DNA of 64,000 bases from Aquabacter cavernae. GTDB taxonomy: Bacteria > Pseudomonadota > Alphaproteobacteria > Rhizobiales > Xanthobacteraceae. Every line of letters starts with the position of its first letter. Position 1 is the first letter of the stretch. Where the stretch lies: positions 434,001 through 498,000 of the forward strand of contig NZ_RWKV01000008.1 of assembly GCF_003993795.1 (NCBI RefSeq). The letters are read 5' to 3'. A program made the position numbers and the translations under genes. Below are positions 59,301-64,000 of the stretch, piece by piece. Below the pieces are notes generated by a model that saw nothing but the letters and a program-made list of their open reading frames with translations, had not been told where the DNA came from and searched no databases.

Positions 59301-62300
59301 CCAGACGGTGACGCTCGCGAGCCTCGCCGTAGATTCCACCGGGCGCGCCATCCAGTTCGGCGACGACTTCGCCGCCCTGACGGCCGTGACATGGACCTAT
59401 AGCGGCACGGGCGATCTCTATATGGACAGCGTGAAGGCGCTGCGCCTGTTCGACCGAGACACCTCGGTGAAGTCGCTGGCGAACAGCGTGACGATCCCGG
59501 TCATCCAGTTCGGCACCGCCTCCGCCTCCACCCTGGTGATCAACACAACGGCGCTGAGCATCTCCGGCAGCTATTCCACCGGCGGGCAGGGCTATCGCCT
59601 CTCCTGGTCCACCAATGCCACCACGGGCGTCGCGACGCTCACCATCTATGGCAACCTGAAGATCACCGACAACACCACCGTGCGGGTGTCGGGCTCGCGT
59701 GCCCTTGCGCTCAACGTGCTGGGTGACGTGGAGATCGGCGCCAACGTCACCCTGGAGGCCAACGGCAGCAACGCCGCGGAAGGCACCGGCGGCGCGGTGG
59801 ATGCCGCCGGCAGCGCCGGCGCGGGCGGTGGCACCGGCGGCACGGCGGCGGGCGGCGGCGCGGGTGGAACGGCGGGCACGGCCGGCAGCGGTGGCGACGG
59901 CGGCGATGGCGGCGCGGGCGGGCGGGCCTATCTGCGCTCCGGCTCCGATGCACAATATGCCGACTGGCGCGACTATCACGGCGAATGGGGCGGAGCCGGC
60001 GGCGACGGCACGGCCGCCACCGCCAGCACGGCGGGCGCGGCCGGCGGCGCGGGCGGCTCCGGTGGCGCGGCCACGGCGGGCGGCTCGTCCGGTGGCAGCA
60101 GCGCGGGGGCCGTGCTCGGCGGGGCAGCCGGCACGACGGGTGCGGGCGGCGATGGCGGCGGGCTGGCTTCGGGCGGCTCCATCACCGGCGGCATGGGCGG
60201 AAAATATCCCGGCAGCACTTCCAACGTGGCGCAGCAGGAACGCATTCCCCAGCGCATCGACAATGACACTACCTATGGCGGCAAGACCTCGGACGGTACC
60301 GCCAGCGTGGATGGCGGCACCGGCGGTACGGGCGCCGATGGCCTTGCGGGCGTGGGCGGCAGCAACAGCGGCACGGGCCTCGCCCTCTCGGCAGGCGGCG
60401 GCGGCGCGGCGGGCGGCTCCGGCTCGGGCGGCGGCTCGGGCGGCTCGGGCGGCGGCGGCGGCGGTGGCGCCGGCGGCGGCGGCGGCGGCGCGGTGCGCGA
60501 TTCCAGCGGTCCGCGCGGCATCGGCGGCAATGGCGGCGAAGGTGGCAGCGGTGGTGACGGCGCCACGGGCGGTGCCGGCGGCACGGGCGGCGCAGGTGGC
60601 GCGGGTGGCGGCGGCGGCGGTGCCTTCGCGATCATCGCCTCCGGCAAGATCTCCGCGCTCGGGGGTGGCACGCTGACCGCAACGGGTGGCACCGGCTCGG
60701 CCGGGACCGCCGGCACCGGCGGCGCAAGCGGCTCCAACGGCACAAGCGGCACCTCCGGCGCGACGGGTGGCGATGGCGTGAACAACGGCGCTGGCGGCGC
60801 CACGGGCGCGGCGGGCGGCTCCGGCGGCAACGGCGCTGCCGGCGGCGCGGGCGGCGATGGGGCGGGTGGCTCCGGCGGCGCGGGCGGCACGGTCCAACTC
60901 ATCGCCACCGACATCAAGATTGGTGGCGTGACGGTGAACGTCTCCGGCGGCACGGGCGGTGCGGGTGGCGGCACGGCTGCCTCGGGCGGCTCCGGCAGCA
61001 ACGGCCGGGCAGTGGTCCTCGACAACACCACCGACACCGCGGGCACGCCCACCATTCTCGGTAGCCAGGGCGTCACCGGGCTGTCCGCCACGGCGGGCGG
61101 CGAGCACAATGCCATGTTCAATGGCAATGTGGAGACCCCGAACATCGTGGGTCTCAGCTATGGGGCCGGTACGGCGGGCCTGCTGCTGAACAAAAACGGG
61201 ACGCTCCTGGACGGTCGCGCCCTTGATTTTGACTCCGGAACCGGCGGCGTGCAGGCGTCGGACAGCAACGCGCTGGTGGCGGTGCTGCGGTTTGACACCA
61301 TGGCTGCGCTGGCCGCCGCCTCCAGCGGCATGCTGACGCTGGACCAGGATTATACCGGCTATGACGTGGTGGTGGTGGTGAACCTCACCGGCACCAGCTC
61401 CACCGCCGGCATCACTCTCAACACGCCCATGCTCGGCATCAATGGCGAGGCGTCCAGGTCCCTCGCCGTGGACGGCTACCTCACGCAGGCATGGGATGCT
61501 GTTGGCCAGAAGTGGGTCACCACCGTCACCCAGGTGGACCAACTCCTGCCGGGCGCGGTCTGGATCACGCTGGTGCGCGAGACCGATACCGCCGTCACCG
61601 CTTCCGTGGTAGCGGGCGGCACGACGTTGTCGCTGGACGCCAACAACCTGCCGACCGCCCTCGCGGACGGCCAGGTGAAGTACATCACCGTCACCCAGAA
61701 GGCCTCCGCCACCACCAGCGACCTGCAGGGGCTGGATCATGCGGTGCGCGTCACCAATGCCTCCGGCACTGCATTCTACGGCATCGACAAGGTCTCCAAC
61801 ACGCTGGTCGTGTTCTCGGAGGACGGCGCCGTGCTCCAGGGCTTCCGGCAGGGCGTGGACGGGCGCACGGAACTGGGCGCGCTCGGCGCCATCACGGTGA
61901 ATGGCAGCCAGGTTCTGGTCAGCGCGACCAATGCCGCCAACCAGACCGGCTATGCCGTGTTCACGCGGGGCGTGGACAACAGGCTCACCTTCAGCAGCTT
62001 CTCCGTGAATGCCGGCGCCTATGCCAATAGCGGCATGGGCGAGGGCAGCAGCGGGGTCTATGGCTTCGTCATCGACAGCTTCGCGGCAGGTGGCTCTACG
62101 CCCACCACCACGCTCCGCACCGACGCCGCCTCCGCCTCGCTCTGGGTGACGAGCGCCTCGGGCGTTACCACGGAACTGGTGAGCAACGGCGTCGTCTCCG
62201 GCAGCATGGCGAAGGCAAGCAATGGCTCGGACACGCGGCCGACCTTCACCAGCCTCACCGATATGCGCATCGACGGTGCGTTCGTGCGCATCAATGCGGT

Positions 62301-64000
62301 GACGAGCGACGGCCAGTCCGGCCAGCTCCAGCTTTTCCGCAACATCAGTACCGGCGTCTTCGCCTTCCATTCCTTCACCACCAGTTCAGGCGTCCCGGCC
62401 GCCACCTCGAACGGCACGGCGGGACAGAGCGTGGCGAGCGCGATCCGCTATGTGTCGCGGCCCGAGTTGAACGGCTTCGATGTCTATGACGGCGCAACGC
62501 TGGTGCAGGAGGTGCGGCAGGGCGCGGACAATGCGCGCGGCGCGGCAGGCATCACGGACTTCGCCGTGGCGCCCGGCGGCAAATATGTGCTCGCCGTCAA
62601 TGCCAGCGGCGCCATTTCCGTGTTCGAGCGCGACGATGCCACGGGCAAGGTCGATCCACGCGCCATCCAGGTGTTCCGCGAGGGGTCGGGCGGAGCGGCT
62701 GGGCTCGTGGGCGCCAGCTCCATTCTCATCGGCGCGCGTACCGGCAATGGGCTGACCGTCTATGTGACGAGCACCGGCAATCTCACCCAGCGCGGCGGCA
62801 TCGCCACCTTCGTGGTGGACCTCTCCGACGTGGTGGCACCGCGCGATTCCGTTCTGCGCCACTCGGGCGTGGAGAACCTCGTGGTCGAGACCGGCGCCGG
62901 GGCGGACCGCATCTCCTATCTGGGCGCGGTTGCTGCGGGGGTGATGTCCGTCACCATCAGCACCGGCGCAGGTGCCGATACGGTGGTCCTCTCGGATGTG
63001 GGGGCGAACACCGGTGTCGATCTGGGCAGCGGCAACGACACCGTGTCGCTGCGCGCCGAGAATGCCGACGCCACCATCACCGTGGCGGGCGGCGATGGCA
63101 GCGACACGTTCGACGTGGTGACCACGGGCACCAACGGCCGCGTGACGCTGTCCGGCGGGGTTGGCGCGGACAGCTTCGTCATCTCGCGCCTCGGCGCCGG
63201 TTCCGTGCTTATCGCCTCCGGCGGGGCCGGGAATGACGTGTTCACCGTCTATGGCACCGGCACGGGCGCAAGCCTCACCCTCAAGGGCGAAGGGGGAGCA
63301 GACAGCTTCTCGGTGGTGCGTGTCACATCCTCCACCGTCACCCTGCAGGGCGGCGACGATGCGGATACGGCAAGCGTCACCGGACAGGGGATCAGCCCCG
63401 GCAGCGGCATCAGCCTTGACGGCGGCGCGGGTGTGGACGTGCTCGTCTTCGATCCCGGCAGCGGCACCATGAGCACCTACACCTCCGGCGGTGCGCTCGC
63501 GAGCCCGGCCGGCACCCTCGTCTTCGAGGACGGGCAGGTGGACGTTTTTGGCTACGGCCGCGTTGTCTATACCAGCTTCGGCGCCTCGGCGCCGCCGCCC
63601 ACGCCCGCCAGCGGCGGCAGCGCCCGCGCGCTCCTTCCGCCCACGATCGCCTTCGGCACGGTGGATGCGACACAGGAGGGCGCCGGCCTTGCGCTCCGGG
63701 TGAATGTGAGCGACGTGGGCAGCGCAGCCCTCATCAATGGCATCGTCTCCTTCGACCTCGACGGGGATGGCCGCTTCGGCGATAAGTTCGCGCCTGTGGT
63801 GAATGGCGTGGCGCTGCTGACACTCACCTGGTTGGACCTGCTGGCCATCGGCATTCTTGATAATGGCAGCTACACCTTCGCCGCGCAGGCCACGAACGAG
63901 GACGGCCTCACTGCCGTCGCCAGTGTGCGCGTGAGGGTGAATGACGCGAAGCCCGTGGTTTCCGTCGCCGCGTCCGCCGGCACCGTCACCTTCGGCAGCG
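44317..64000 (+). CDS. Giant LEPR-XLL repetitive surface protein (3' end outside window)
   Basis: One plus-strand frame is open from ATG 44317 to base 64000, at least 6,561 codons, with an in-frame stop 52 bases upstream. N-terminal motif LEPRLLLSADP (46-56) defines the LEPR-XLL group of very large exported proteins; no classical signal peptide is seen. Approximate layout in residues: beta-helix-like 60-690; five HGF-type modules 724-1153; acidic linker 1190-1275; about 54-residue beta repeats 1280-3860 with a sixth HGF module at 2674-2714; further beta-helix 3860-4520; RTX-like motifs 4530-4810; glycine-rich PGRS-like domain 5150-5565; propeller-like segment 5690-6180; second RTX-like block 6190-6390; Ig/cadherin-like domain from 6440. 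It is probably a secreted adhesin or matrix protein exported by type I secretion. Divergent from an adaptor gene. Function inferred from architecture only. Confidence 0.88.
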   Translation, partial: MSSAASERDRGSISPFGRLTRWLSGSVSRAALAPRERVPSLAFEPLEPRLLLSADPLAAQLTVDLGTIDPGSGARSVLLRVVEDTTPQQGHKLQVINARDNSLVRETDAESLLIVSLLGSSGSDTVTLGEGFPTTTKVLFSGTSGDDRLVINTAGDAGVIDELTVRRLSVSSGIISVDGAQAVLFDKVGSVEIKSQTTAFTVWDDRASTNSLVLADADSSATDGRLVFTDAAAASGTGIFFRAPLETLDVSGSRSLLRGDAIEVRTLDPDFAGDLHVTTARGYDPFAENAETDAALVASDLAFFSALGSLTPETGATGDQLFAYLSNGGSITLKGQIATSGGSLTLIADTVTVSGTGTVSTPASIDTSDGVGEAGDIMMAGRSLFIGRGVTLYAGSATDGNAGDITLSVEARESLAKALLATLVPFSFDRQTTGLAIDGATLVGGDVEIKATASSGTLDDVDLGIAMPELPDFVLDALEDKLSEIPGREAAGIGLSNIAAAVFFKGADATITLTDTQIIAAGDVSIEAVTSVASKPEADVDPDENNRPTGVQISVGVGRAASDVAVALNGATLIRAGGDVLVSAEAELEIEGAAKAAGQGSGDAGNAKSLAVIVGIIDLGASVTLGNAASISSEGNVNLIAKGSIAMKTEAGVTTVGDAKGAVALALAFSDADVQTKVDGRIDARGTISAAAPEGETSEGSVAFDGDDTGVIDLAQDVFSVEKHGFSQGQQVFYKAEASPILGTQIEADPVGGLEDGKAYYVIVLDDGHFQLAEKPTIDLGTQGVDPDSVQTFSIPQAVSGSLNAIGGDTIRVNSHGFSSGDRVTYEVPAGEVAISGLADGATYLVEVLDASTFRLKTLGGAVISVAQGTTLGTHVFRHADTAHPIAIDLSGSPVDAAADTLHLAGHGLSDGDKVRYEAGGTAISGLVSGRDYLVETVDADTIRLTDADGTVIDLRTGAASGTQRLIAVHEASLTLLRVDAAANTITLRDHSFSTDPANPTIVTYGLYGSGDTDLLPGLTASGRYAVKVVDADTFQLLDADTGAVIDLGAPTAGGTHMFAFLAGGVSIEAASAVDGDTDLVTAVGHGFKDGQQVVYRVDPTLSRTLPQTLQNASGVLTTQDVALSDKAISGLQDNGTYYVVVIDADHFRLVSSAADVEGAHPINLTALGTGDKHSLSENELTTGVGIHAVLEVELENAAETETGAEEDEDEEDGGSSSGSDDADDYANFFFGDAGADDAVPAGAAATDDAPAKKGGAAEVKDGTEEAGDDAKAAPKAGANGGLALGGTIAFSYTNHKVSALVGTDPANRDRTVINSGADVDVKASSEQKSILNAKSMTVKPEDGGSSSDTAVALAITVGVYNNETRAVIGGKADVNAASAVTVEAKTEYPFLASLEDIVGESPADFFDTQLEAFNDDPTDARETLMDGTLGFSQLVNNWSVALANTGAAGSIGVSGSISALVYDDSAVAKIQSGARINQRTDDASTPADDFFGQPWTPAEDQSVTVNAEVVHETVDIVGLGNWGLGEGMADAIRENGIAEAAKGGDLVDLFNRSGGSGAGGSLGVAVYMTDTVARIEGDVKVRIGAEGALAVTATETLTRVALSQAGALAGDSAAYAIAGSGLVTVSRSRVDAGIVATLSGAPEITGGGAVTVSAGNDGYMFNLAGAFVWGGSGSKSIGVSFGVFNIDRDVSAFIGADSSGTMTSTPTAKIVIEASELTVEGRVTNTAVNIIAAGALSGPSGDGGEEPAKELDASAKQESDLTGGLSPSASMSGGEPDGGADSAAGQVSSLSEAQAAPSSRSGLGLAGAASVWVGNDTVRSYVNASGDISASDVTVSAKNAADLFNLIGGASVAYGGQGGTVIGGAFSVTVATSVVEAFVANRLASPNAANALAITLAPAAVPAPGTGTRPGRLKVEALQEGEIDTFTVGIGVTTNAQARGFGGSVAGTYIGSTVNAFIDGVAVVRAEDEDHPGAPVTAADVAVTAHNAIDLFTVGGGAGIALAGAGVGGSVALNILGSSTQAQVLGTTRQASFDLGSGEFSVESINDQSIKAFAIGAGGGGGGGASVGFTLAANIISTDREVFSSSRSAITGASLSNASVSAGSVTVSADNSASITAVAGALGLSGQGSGFGAALAWNQIATTTRASIAGSTVRTSGAGVTLSALSDSSIASLAVGAGLGMRTAVGASLSVNGIINTVTSGISGTSFIAASGIDALTGGDVSVTAQDRSSIRSLTGGLGLSAQTGVGAAIGVNFIVNTVQSTIAVSGQGTFDGNTEAAFVKADGDVDVSASEKAAIKTMSVGLAGGLQSALGGSVSVEVVKNSAKAGIDGTSVVEAGSNVRVRAANEATVTAVAGQVSLAAGGVAFGLSATILAVANVTEARIASGATVSAAARRHMFTDLDGENRSGVGVEASSSLPLLMVAAAGSVSSSSGLAGAVSVTTVSDSVKATIGKADATGGSVSSEGDVVVAARGDLTLTGIAGSLGIGGSTGIGAGVDAGVLSRTVEASIAAGADVTGRTNVVVSAKGSTSNLGVSAAGAIGGSAAGALTAGISVANLATRAFIGDNATVTSAGNVVVQADSDLSLTAVSANLTVGGSAAVGLPLTLGLLNVTTLAYVGQNARVTALGSLGWAAAKNGDFSDVTDETPDSSDTPLSTAFNDDAVTGNLITVTGHGYESGQEVNYLTDGDTLGALTDGSRYYVGRIDANTIALYRTAAAARAGLSADRIDLSDSDLVRLSRHTLVPVLSFRAPDVDNDSFSRDLDDNSHTAANSVSRKGLIVAAVSTNSFVGAGAGLAVAGSVAGTIAGSVAIHDIDTTAEIRAGAKINDGATPASDSDILVSAGRSYEALSIGGGLAASGAAAGTLAASGVVLKGDTQARILGTQAAPTTVNAGGDVTIHANAQEDIVIVGAGVGGAGTVGLAGSFAIASLDTTTLAAIDGGAIVTAGANVDIAATDTTDLTQVAGAVGIGGMGGGSGAVSYISITKITKALIGDGADIGAAGTVSVDATSSEDVTTVAASLGGGLFAGIGGSVAYLDIDSDTTAAIGENASRAPSVTARDVSVSAGNTTEVTVVTGAGGIGAVAAGGSVVVGLLRNDTKASIGPSAEVTATHSVAISATSDWTVDSTAISAGIGIGAAAGGVVVFSIGGNLDDTYETDGKTGHALSGQGTDVSGAANAMLGTLFERLGTPGSGTGPVSGVAHADRQARAGVQAAGTPELESAGTAVDPSGTSASVRDGALVTVGAGGGTGTLSITATQTVDVTVRAGGAALAAVGAGVGIAVISLDADLTAYMGPAVTVTAGASSKVDVNLAANRTTTFDVLGFAGAGGGFALGGAVAVVKDTSSVSAFIGARPAIGSAAAGTGDGASLTRVGAVSVRASSTDTLEQNVTAATLGGVVVGVALLSATQDVDVVAAVSDGTEIGSDAAGERASSVTVDAVRRTTIKPRDARVLGQDIPMALALSAGGLSAQAGVVLIDVGGSTTASVGADASINADGTLRVKADSVVNLQDISVKGGQLGALAVGVVVVSVVANPRTVVSVGAGAALRGRDLSVLAQGRTTVDASGESSSLALYAGAGLLVDVEANPQTLATLADGVVLSGTNISVGTDAGVVLDVTADGRSLALRSVVLAKAVADTAQESRTTIGANVAIAATGDLDIVSLATQTATVTAHGGSGGIISGSLANASASNGAKVETTIGSGTDLTAGGDLTIDSRSGSNFDVVSKTKSLGGVSGSKADTTLTQDTSTTTTVLAGRVSAGDVLNVLATVSQLKLNAYAEALTVAGISDTNATSALTGTGSTAQVTVGGSAALSGDAVILKASQAGVDERSTANARMTGVGGDTDSTGTLKAITNTNIAVTRNVTIAARTLDVLADAQANAIFVANAYKESALIDFGDSTPVREVTYNRDINFNGDVTLSGSAAPSITIDDRGRVTQSGVSAEVVVTDDKVTVSDILFGQAGPSRALFRITASNWDPDTERRASGFVESAETIRGLDATFSGVSGFDTVTITNASARLLQIGAIRTTGTASSAGIVVEGGLASGAFASPVVTASGIAAGTVTITSNDDILLTKGIVTAGAVSITSAMGDILGSGAPSAIRAGRVALDAGFNGKVGTADNAIATDAGEVSASANRGIAIEALGDLVAGAITITNPYYAEVVLTAAGSITAAGTGTTPAISGALLRLAAGTGIGTADRSLAISTDALNAMAGSGVNVTDSGALLVGTLLSTSGDITVATTDTSSATQNITLDAQSLIKATAGAVRLNAGDNLSVASGARVEAGGGAGILLNGDAGSADIHGAVITISGLLQASSITINGGAKADTITVSRVEAGTTLTVNGGGGADALIFSAANPFALAGSIMAAGGDGADSVVLDFASAPAVALTLGTATVGGNTLTRISGFGTGRLDLSGAAGDMLEVRTGASADSVAVTGTAIETLLSLGEGDDSISVVAGAVGSLLRVRGGGGTDALVVDAADAPSALAGVLDTDGQRVSGLGPAAVEFGAYNSVAGGIETLRIKLGMGSDTFTVKSTAASTATTIEAGAGSDTITIGDASISNAFLQIKSAVTATGGTGDAVAFAMKADDIANIAFTLGTDAAGRGTATYRTDTGADTLLGRFSGFAGTTNVQLGGGSDAVTITGATGALRIGTHGGADTVTVNSSAHLVTAELGEGADTLIIGTGAVSVAVDGGGGTQDTVRLDRSAATDALSVNIHDQAGGIAFDGLLSGSFTSAGIEVVDVELGSGNDSITLNTTSAAQGGLRINVRAGGGNDEIRAVSVGGDIFVDGEEGTDTLSVVIPSTIDGSITSRFSRLTKLVERFVADDTGNATTRNWAYNGGVLSEGTGTAYTVLDADGASEFVLKSGGSVGDRLTVTSGSGGDVTGIINGDLVLMSADPSIVSQTNPQADFERLSAILGVISFDGTVSSGAYTEDGFRFSGSLTSANLALVADVGTVLKTGDGRTVTMQTSPAGGVFSLQGLTARLSDGGSGTVTITGTTLSGQTVTLASLAVDSTGRAIQFGDDFAALTAVTWTYSGTGDLYMDSVKALRLFDRDTSVKSLANSVTIPVIQFGTASASTLVINTTALSISGSYSTGGQGYRLSWSTNATTGVATLTIYGNLKITDNTTVRVSGSRALALNVLGDVEIGANVTLEANGSNAAEGTGGAVDAAGSAGAGGGTGGTAAGGGAGGTAGTAGSGGDGGDGGAGGRAYLRSGSDAQYADWRDYHGEWGGAGGDGTAATASTAGAAGGAGGSGGAATAGGSSGGSSAGAVLGGAAGTTGAGGDGGGLASGGSITGGMGGKYPGSTSNVAQQERIPQRIDNDTTYGGKTSDGTASVDGGTGGTGADGLAGVGGSNSGTGLALSAGGGGAAGGSGSGGGSGGSGGGGGGGAGGGGGGAVRDSSGPRGIGGNGGEGGSGGDGATGGAGGTGGAGGAGGGGGGAFAIIASGKISALGGGTLTATGGTGSAGTAGTGGASGSNGTSGTSGATGGDGVNNGAGGATGAAGGSGGNGAAGGAGGDGAGGSGGAGGTVQLIATDIKIGGVTVNVSGGTGGAGGGTAASGGSGSNGRAVVLDNTTDTAGTPTILGSQGVTGLSATAGGEHNAMFNGNVETPNIVGLSYGAGTAGLLLNKNGTLLDGRALDFDSGTGGVQASDSNALVAVLRFDTMAALAAASSGMLTLDQDYTGYDVVVVVNLTGTSSTAGITLNTPMLGINGEASRSLAVDGYLTQAWDAVGQKWVTTVTQVDQLLPGAVWITLVRETDTAVTASVVAGGTTLSLDANNLPTALADGQVKYITVTQKASATTSDLQGLDHAVRVTNASGTAFYGIDKVSNTLVVFSEDGAVLQGFRQGVDGRTELGALGAITVNGSQVLVSATNAANQTGYAVFTRGVDNRLTFSSFSVNAGAYANSGMGEGSSGVYGFVIDSFAAGGSTPTTTLRTDAASASLWVTSASGVTTELVSNGVVSGSMAKASNGSDTRPTFTSLTDMRIDGAFVRINAVTSDGQSGQLQLFRNISTGVFAFHSFTTSSGVPAATSNGTAGQSVASAIRYVSRPELNGFDVYDGATLVQEVRQGADNARGAAGITDFAVAPGGKYVLAVNASGAISVFERDDATGKVDPRAIQVFREGSGGAAGLVGASSILIGARTGNGLTVYVTSTGNLTQRGGIATFVVDLSDVVAPRDSVLRHSGVENLVVETGAGADRISYLGAVAAGVMSVTISTGAGADTVVLSDVGANTGVDLGSGNDTVSLRAENADATITVAGGDGSDTFDVVTTGTNGRVTLSGGVGADSFVISRLGAGSVLIASGGAGNDVFTVYGTGTGASLTLKGEGGADSFSVVRVTSSTVTLQGGDDADTASVTGQGISPGSGISLDGGAGVDVLVFDPGSGTMSTYTSGGALASPAGTLVFEDGQVDVFGYGRVVYTSFGASAPPPTPASGGSARALLPPTIAFGTVDATQEGAGLALRVNVSDVGSAALINGIVSFDLDGDGRFGDKFAPVVNGVALLTLTWLDLLAIGILDNGSYTFAAQATNEDGLTAVASVRVRVNDAKPVVSVAASAGTVTFGS
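46486..47775 (+). repeat. Five tandem HGF-type modules in the giant protein
   Basis: Copies begin with His at 46486, 46762, 47035, 47287 and 47572. Consensus: HG[FL]..G..V.Y, then I.GL.DG..Y.V.V.D...F.L. They recall FCCH-like modules annotated in phage tail and large surface proteins. Copy 4 is the most divergent (HSFSTD), the others retain HG. Confidence 0.75.
47881..48150 (+). repeat. Acidic low-complexity linker in the giant protein
   Basis: Rich in Glu, Asp, Ser and Ala, including ETGAEEDEDEEDGGSSSG and DDAVPAGAAATDDAP. Probably disordered; separates the HGF modules from the long beta-repeat array. Confidence 0.7.
51718..52203 (+). repeat. Three contiguous 54-residue (162-bp) beta repeats
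   Basis: Units start at 51718 (VVVAARGDLTL), 51880 (VVVSAKGSTSN) and 52042 (VVVQADSDLSL). Each has a GGS in the middle and A.IG..A.VT near its end, all at identical spacing of 54 residues. Confidence 0.8.
52336..52458 (+). repeat. Sixth, isolated HGF-type module
   Basis: GHGYESGQEVNYL ... LTDGSRYYVGRIDANTIALYR matches the consensus of the tandem block 4.5 kb upstream and interrupts the 54-residue repeat array. Confidence 0.7.
53167..53328 (+). repeat. Further 54-residue beta repeat
   Basis: VDIAATDTTDLTQ ... KALIGDGADIGAAGT is exactly 54 residues and is followed by two units of 57 and 53 residues starting VSVDATSSED and VSVSAGNTTE. Confidence 0.75.
57901..58660 (+). repeat. RTX-like Gly-Asp motifs, block 1
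   Basis: Scattered variants of GGxGxDxUx: GAGSDTITIG, GGGSDAVTITG, GEGADTLIIG, GSGNDSITLN and GGGNDEIRAV. Spaced irregularly, so a diverged calcium-binding beta-roll rather than a perfect nonapeptide array. Confidence 0.65.
59773..61011 (+). repeat. Glycine-rich PGRS-like domain
   Basis: GGxGG and GAGG tripeptides dominate about 410 residues, e.g. GGGGGGGAGGGGGG near 60450. Short non-repetitive inserts occur at about 59929-59994 (AYLRSGSDAQYADWRD) and 60181-60300. Confidence 0.85.
62881..63480 (+). repeat. RTX-like Gly-Asp motifs, block 2
   Basis: GAGADTVVLSD, GSGNDTVSLRA, GGDGSDTFDVV, GGVGADSFVIS, GGAGNDVFTVYG, GEGGADSFSVV and GGDDADTASVTG at roughly 20-residue spacing, typical of RTX-like strands alternating with a beta-helix. 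Confidence 0.7.

Noticed and set aside
59773-61011. CRISPR or satellite array suspected from the dense repeats
   Set aside because: Repeats are codon-phased, degenerate and within an open frame; no constant repeat-spacer pattern.
57742-62370. 1,542-codon open frame on the minus strand antisense to the giant gene
   Set aside because: It mirrors the GC-rich codon pattern of the plus-strand repeats, encodes low-complexity Gly/Ala/Arg/His-rich sequence and has no recognisable domain. Other antisense frames at 44320-47025 and 50515-53925 have the same nature.

Overview
This window is 64 kb of high-GC chromosomal DNA. Gene content and order point to an alphaproteobacterium of the Hyphomicrobiales, most probably Xanthobacteraceae (Xanthobacter/Azorhizobium/Ancylobacter-like). 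That assignment is inference from familiar blocks: clpA-lipA-coq10-like; PIMT-like-tolC-popZ-like-valS; and exoR-like, xthA, erpA, dgt, argS and a SPOR protein. No phage, insertion sequence, integrase or CRISPR array was seen. The window opens inside clpA and closes inside a giant gene.

Region 1 (1-7.7 kb) holds housekeeping genes: ClpA, lipoyl synthase and a Coq10/RatA-type START protein, then a REP-like intergenic element, an L,D-transpeptidase, an alpha/beta hydrolase, a DUF3253 protein, a glutathione transferase and a DUF1489 protein. Region 2 (7.7-11.4 kb) is a tandem pair of paralogous chemoreceptors that share a two-cysteine periplasmic domain. Region 3 (11.6-18 kb) holds a sulfurtransferase/cysteine synthase pair, a photolyase, a glutaminase, a DUF2087 protein, a second hydrolase and tRNA-Asn. 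Region 4 (18-30.7 kb) holds an MsbA-like exporter, tRNA-Cys, a small secreted protein, PIMT-like, TolC, PopZ-like, ValS, a chromate-type transporter, an ExoR-like Sel1 protein and exonuclease III.

Region 5 (30.8-43 kb) starts with an AlgI/AlgJ-like pair for polysaccharide O-acetylation. It continues with erpA, dgt, argS, a SPOR envelope protein, a DUF815 ATPase, a secreted protein with an outer-membrane-like C-terminus, a TauE/SafE permease and DusA.

Region 6 (43.1-64 kb) is the most unusual. A secreted HlyD-like adaptor gene with no pump partner lies divergent from one uninterrupted plus-strand reading frame. That frame starts at ATG 44317 and is still open at base 64000, giving at least 6,561 codons. 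The protein carries an N-terminal LEPR-XLL motif (LEPRLLLSADP), five tandem plus one distant copies of an HGF...GxxVxY...GLxDGxxY module, an acidic linker, a long array of about 54-residue beta-strand repeats, RTX-like Gly-Asp motifs in two blocks, a PGRS-like glycine-rich domain, a propeller-like segment and the start of an Ig/cadherin-like domain. It is most probably a giant secreted surface adhesin or matrix protein. Long reading frames antisense to it are composition artefacts.

Together the envelope and surface genes (MsbA-like, TolC, ExoR-like, AlgI/AlgJ-like, SPOR, L,D-transpeptidase, giant adhesin) suggest a surface- or host-associated lifestyle; this is inference.
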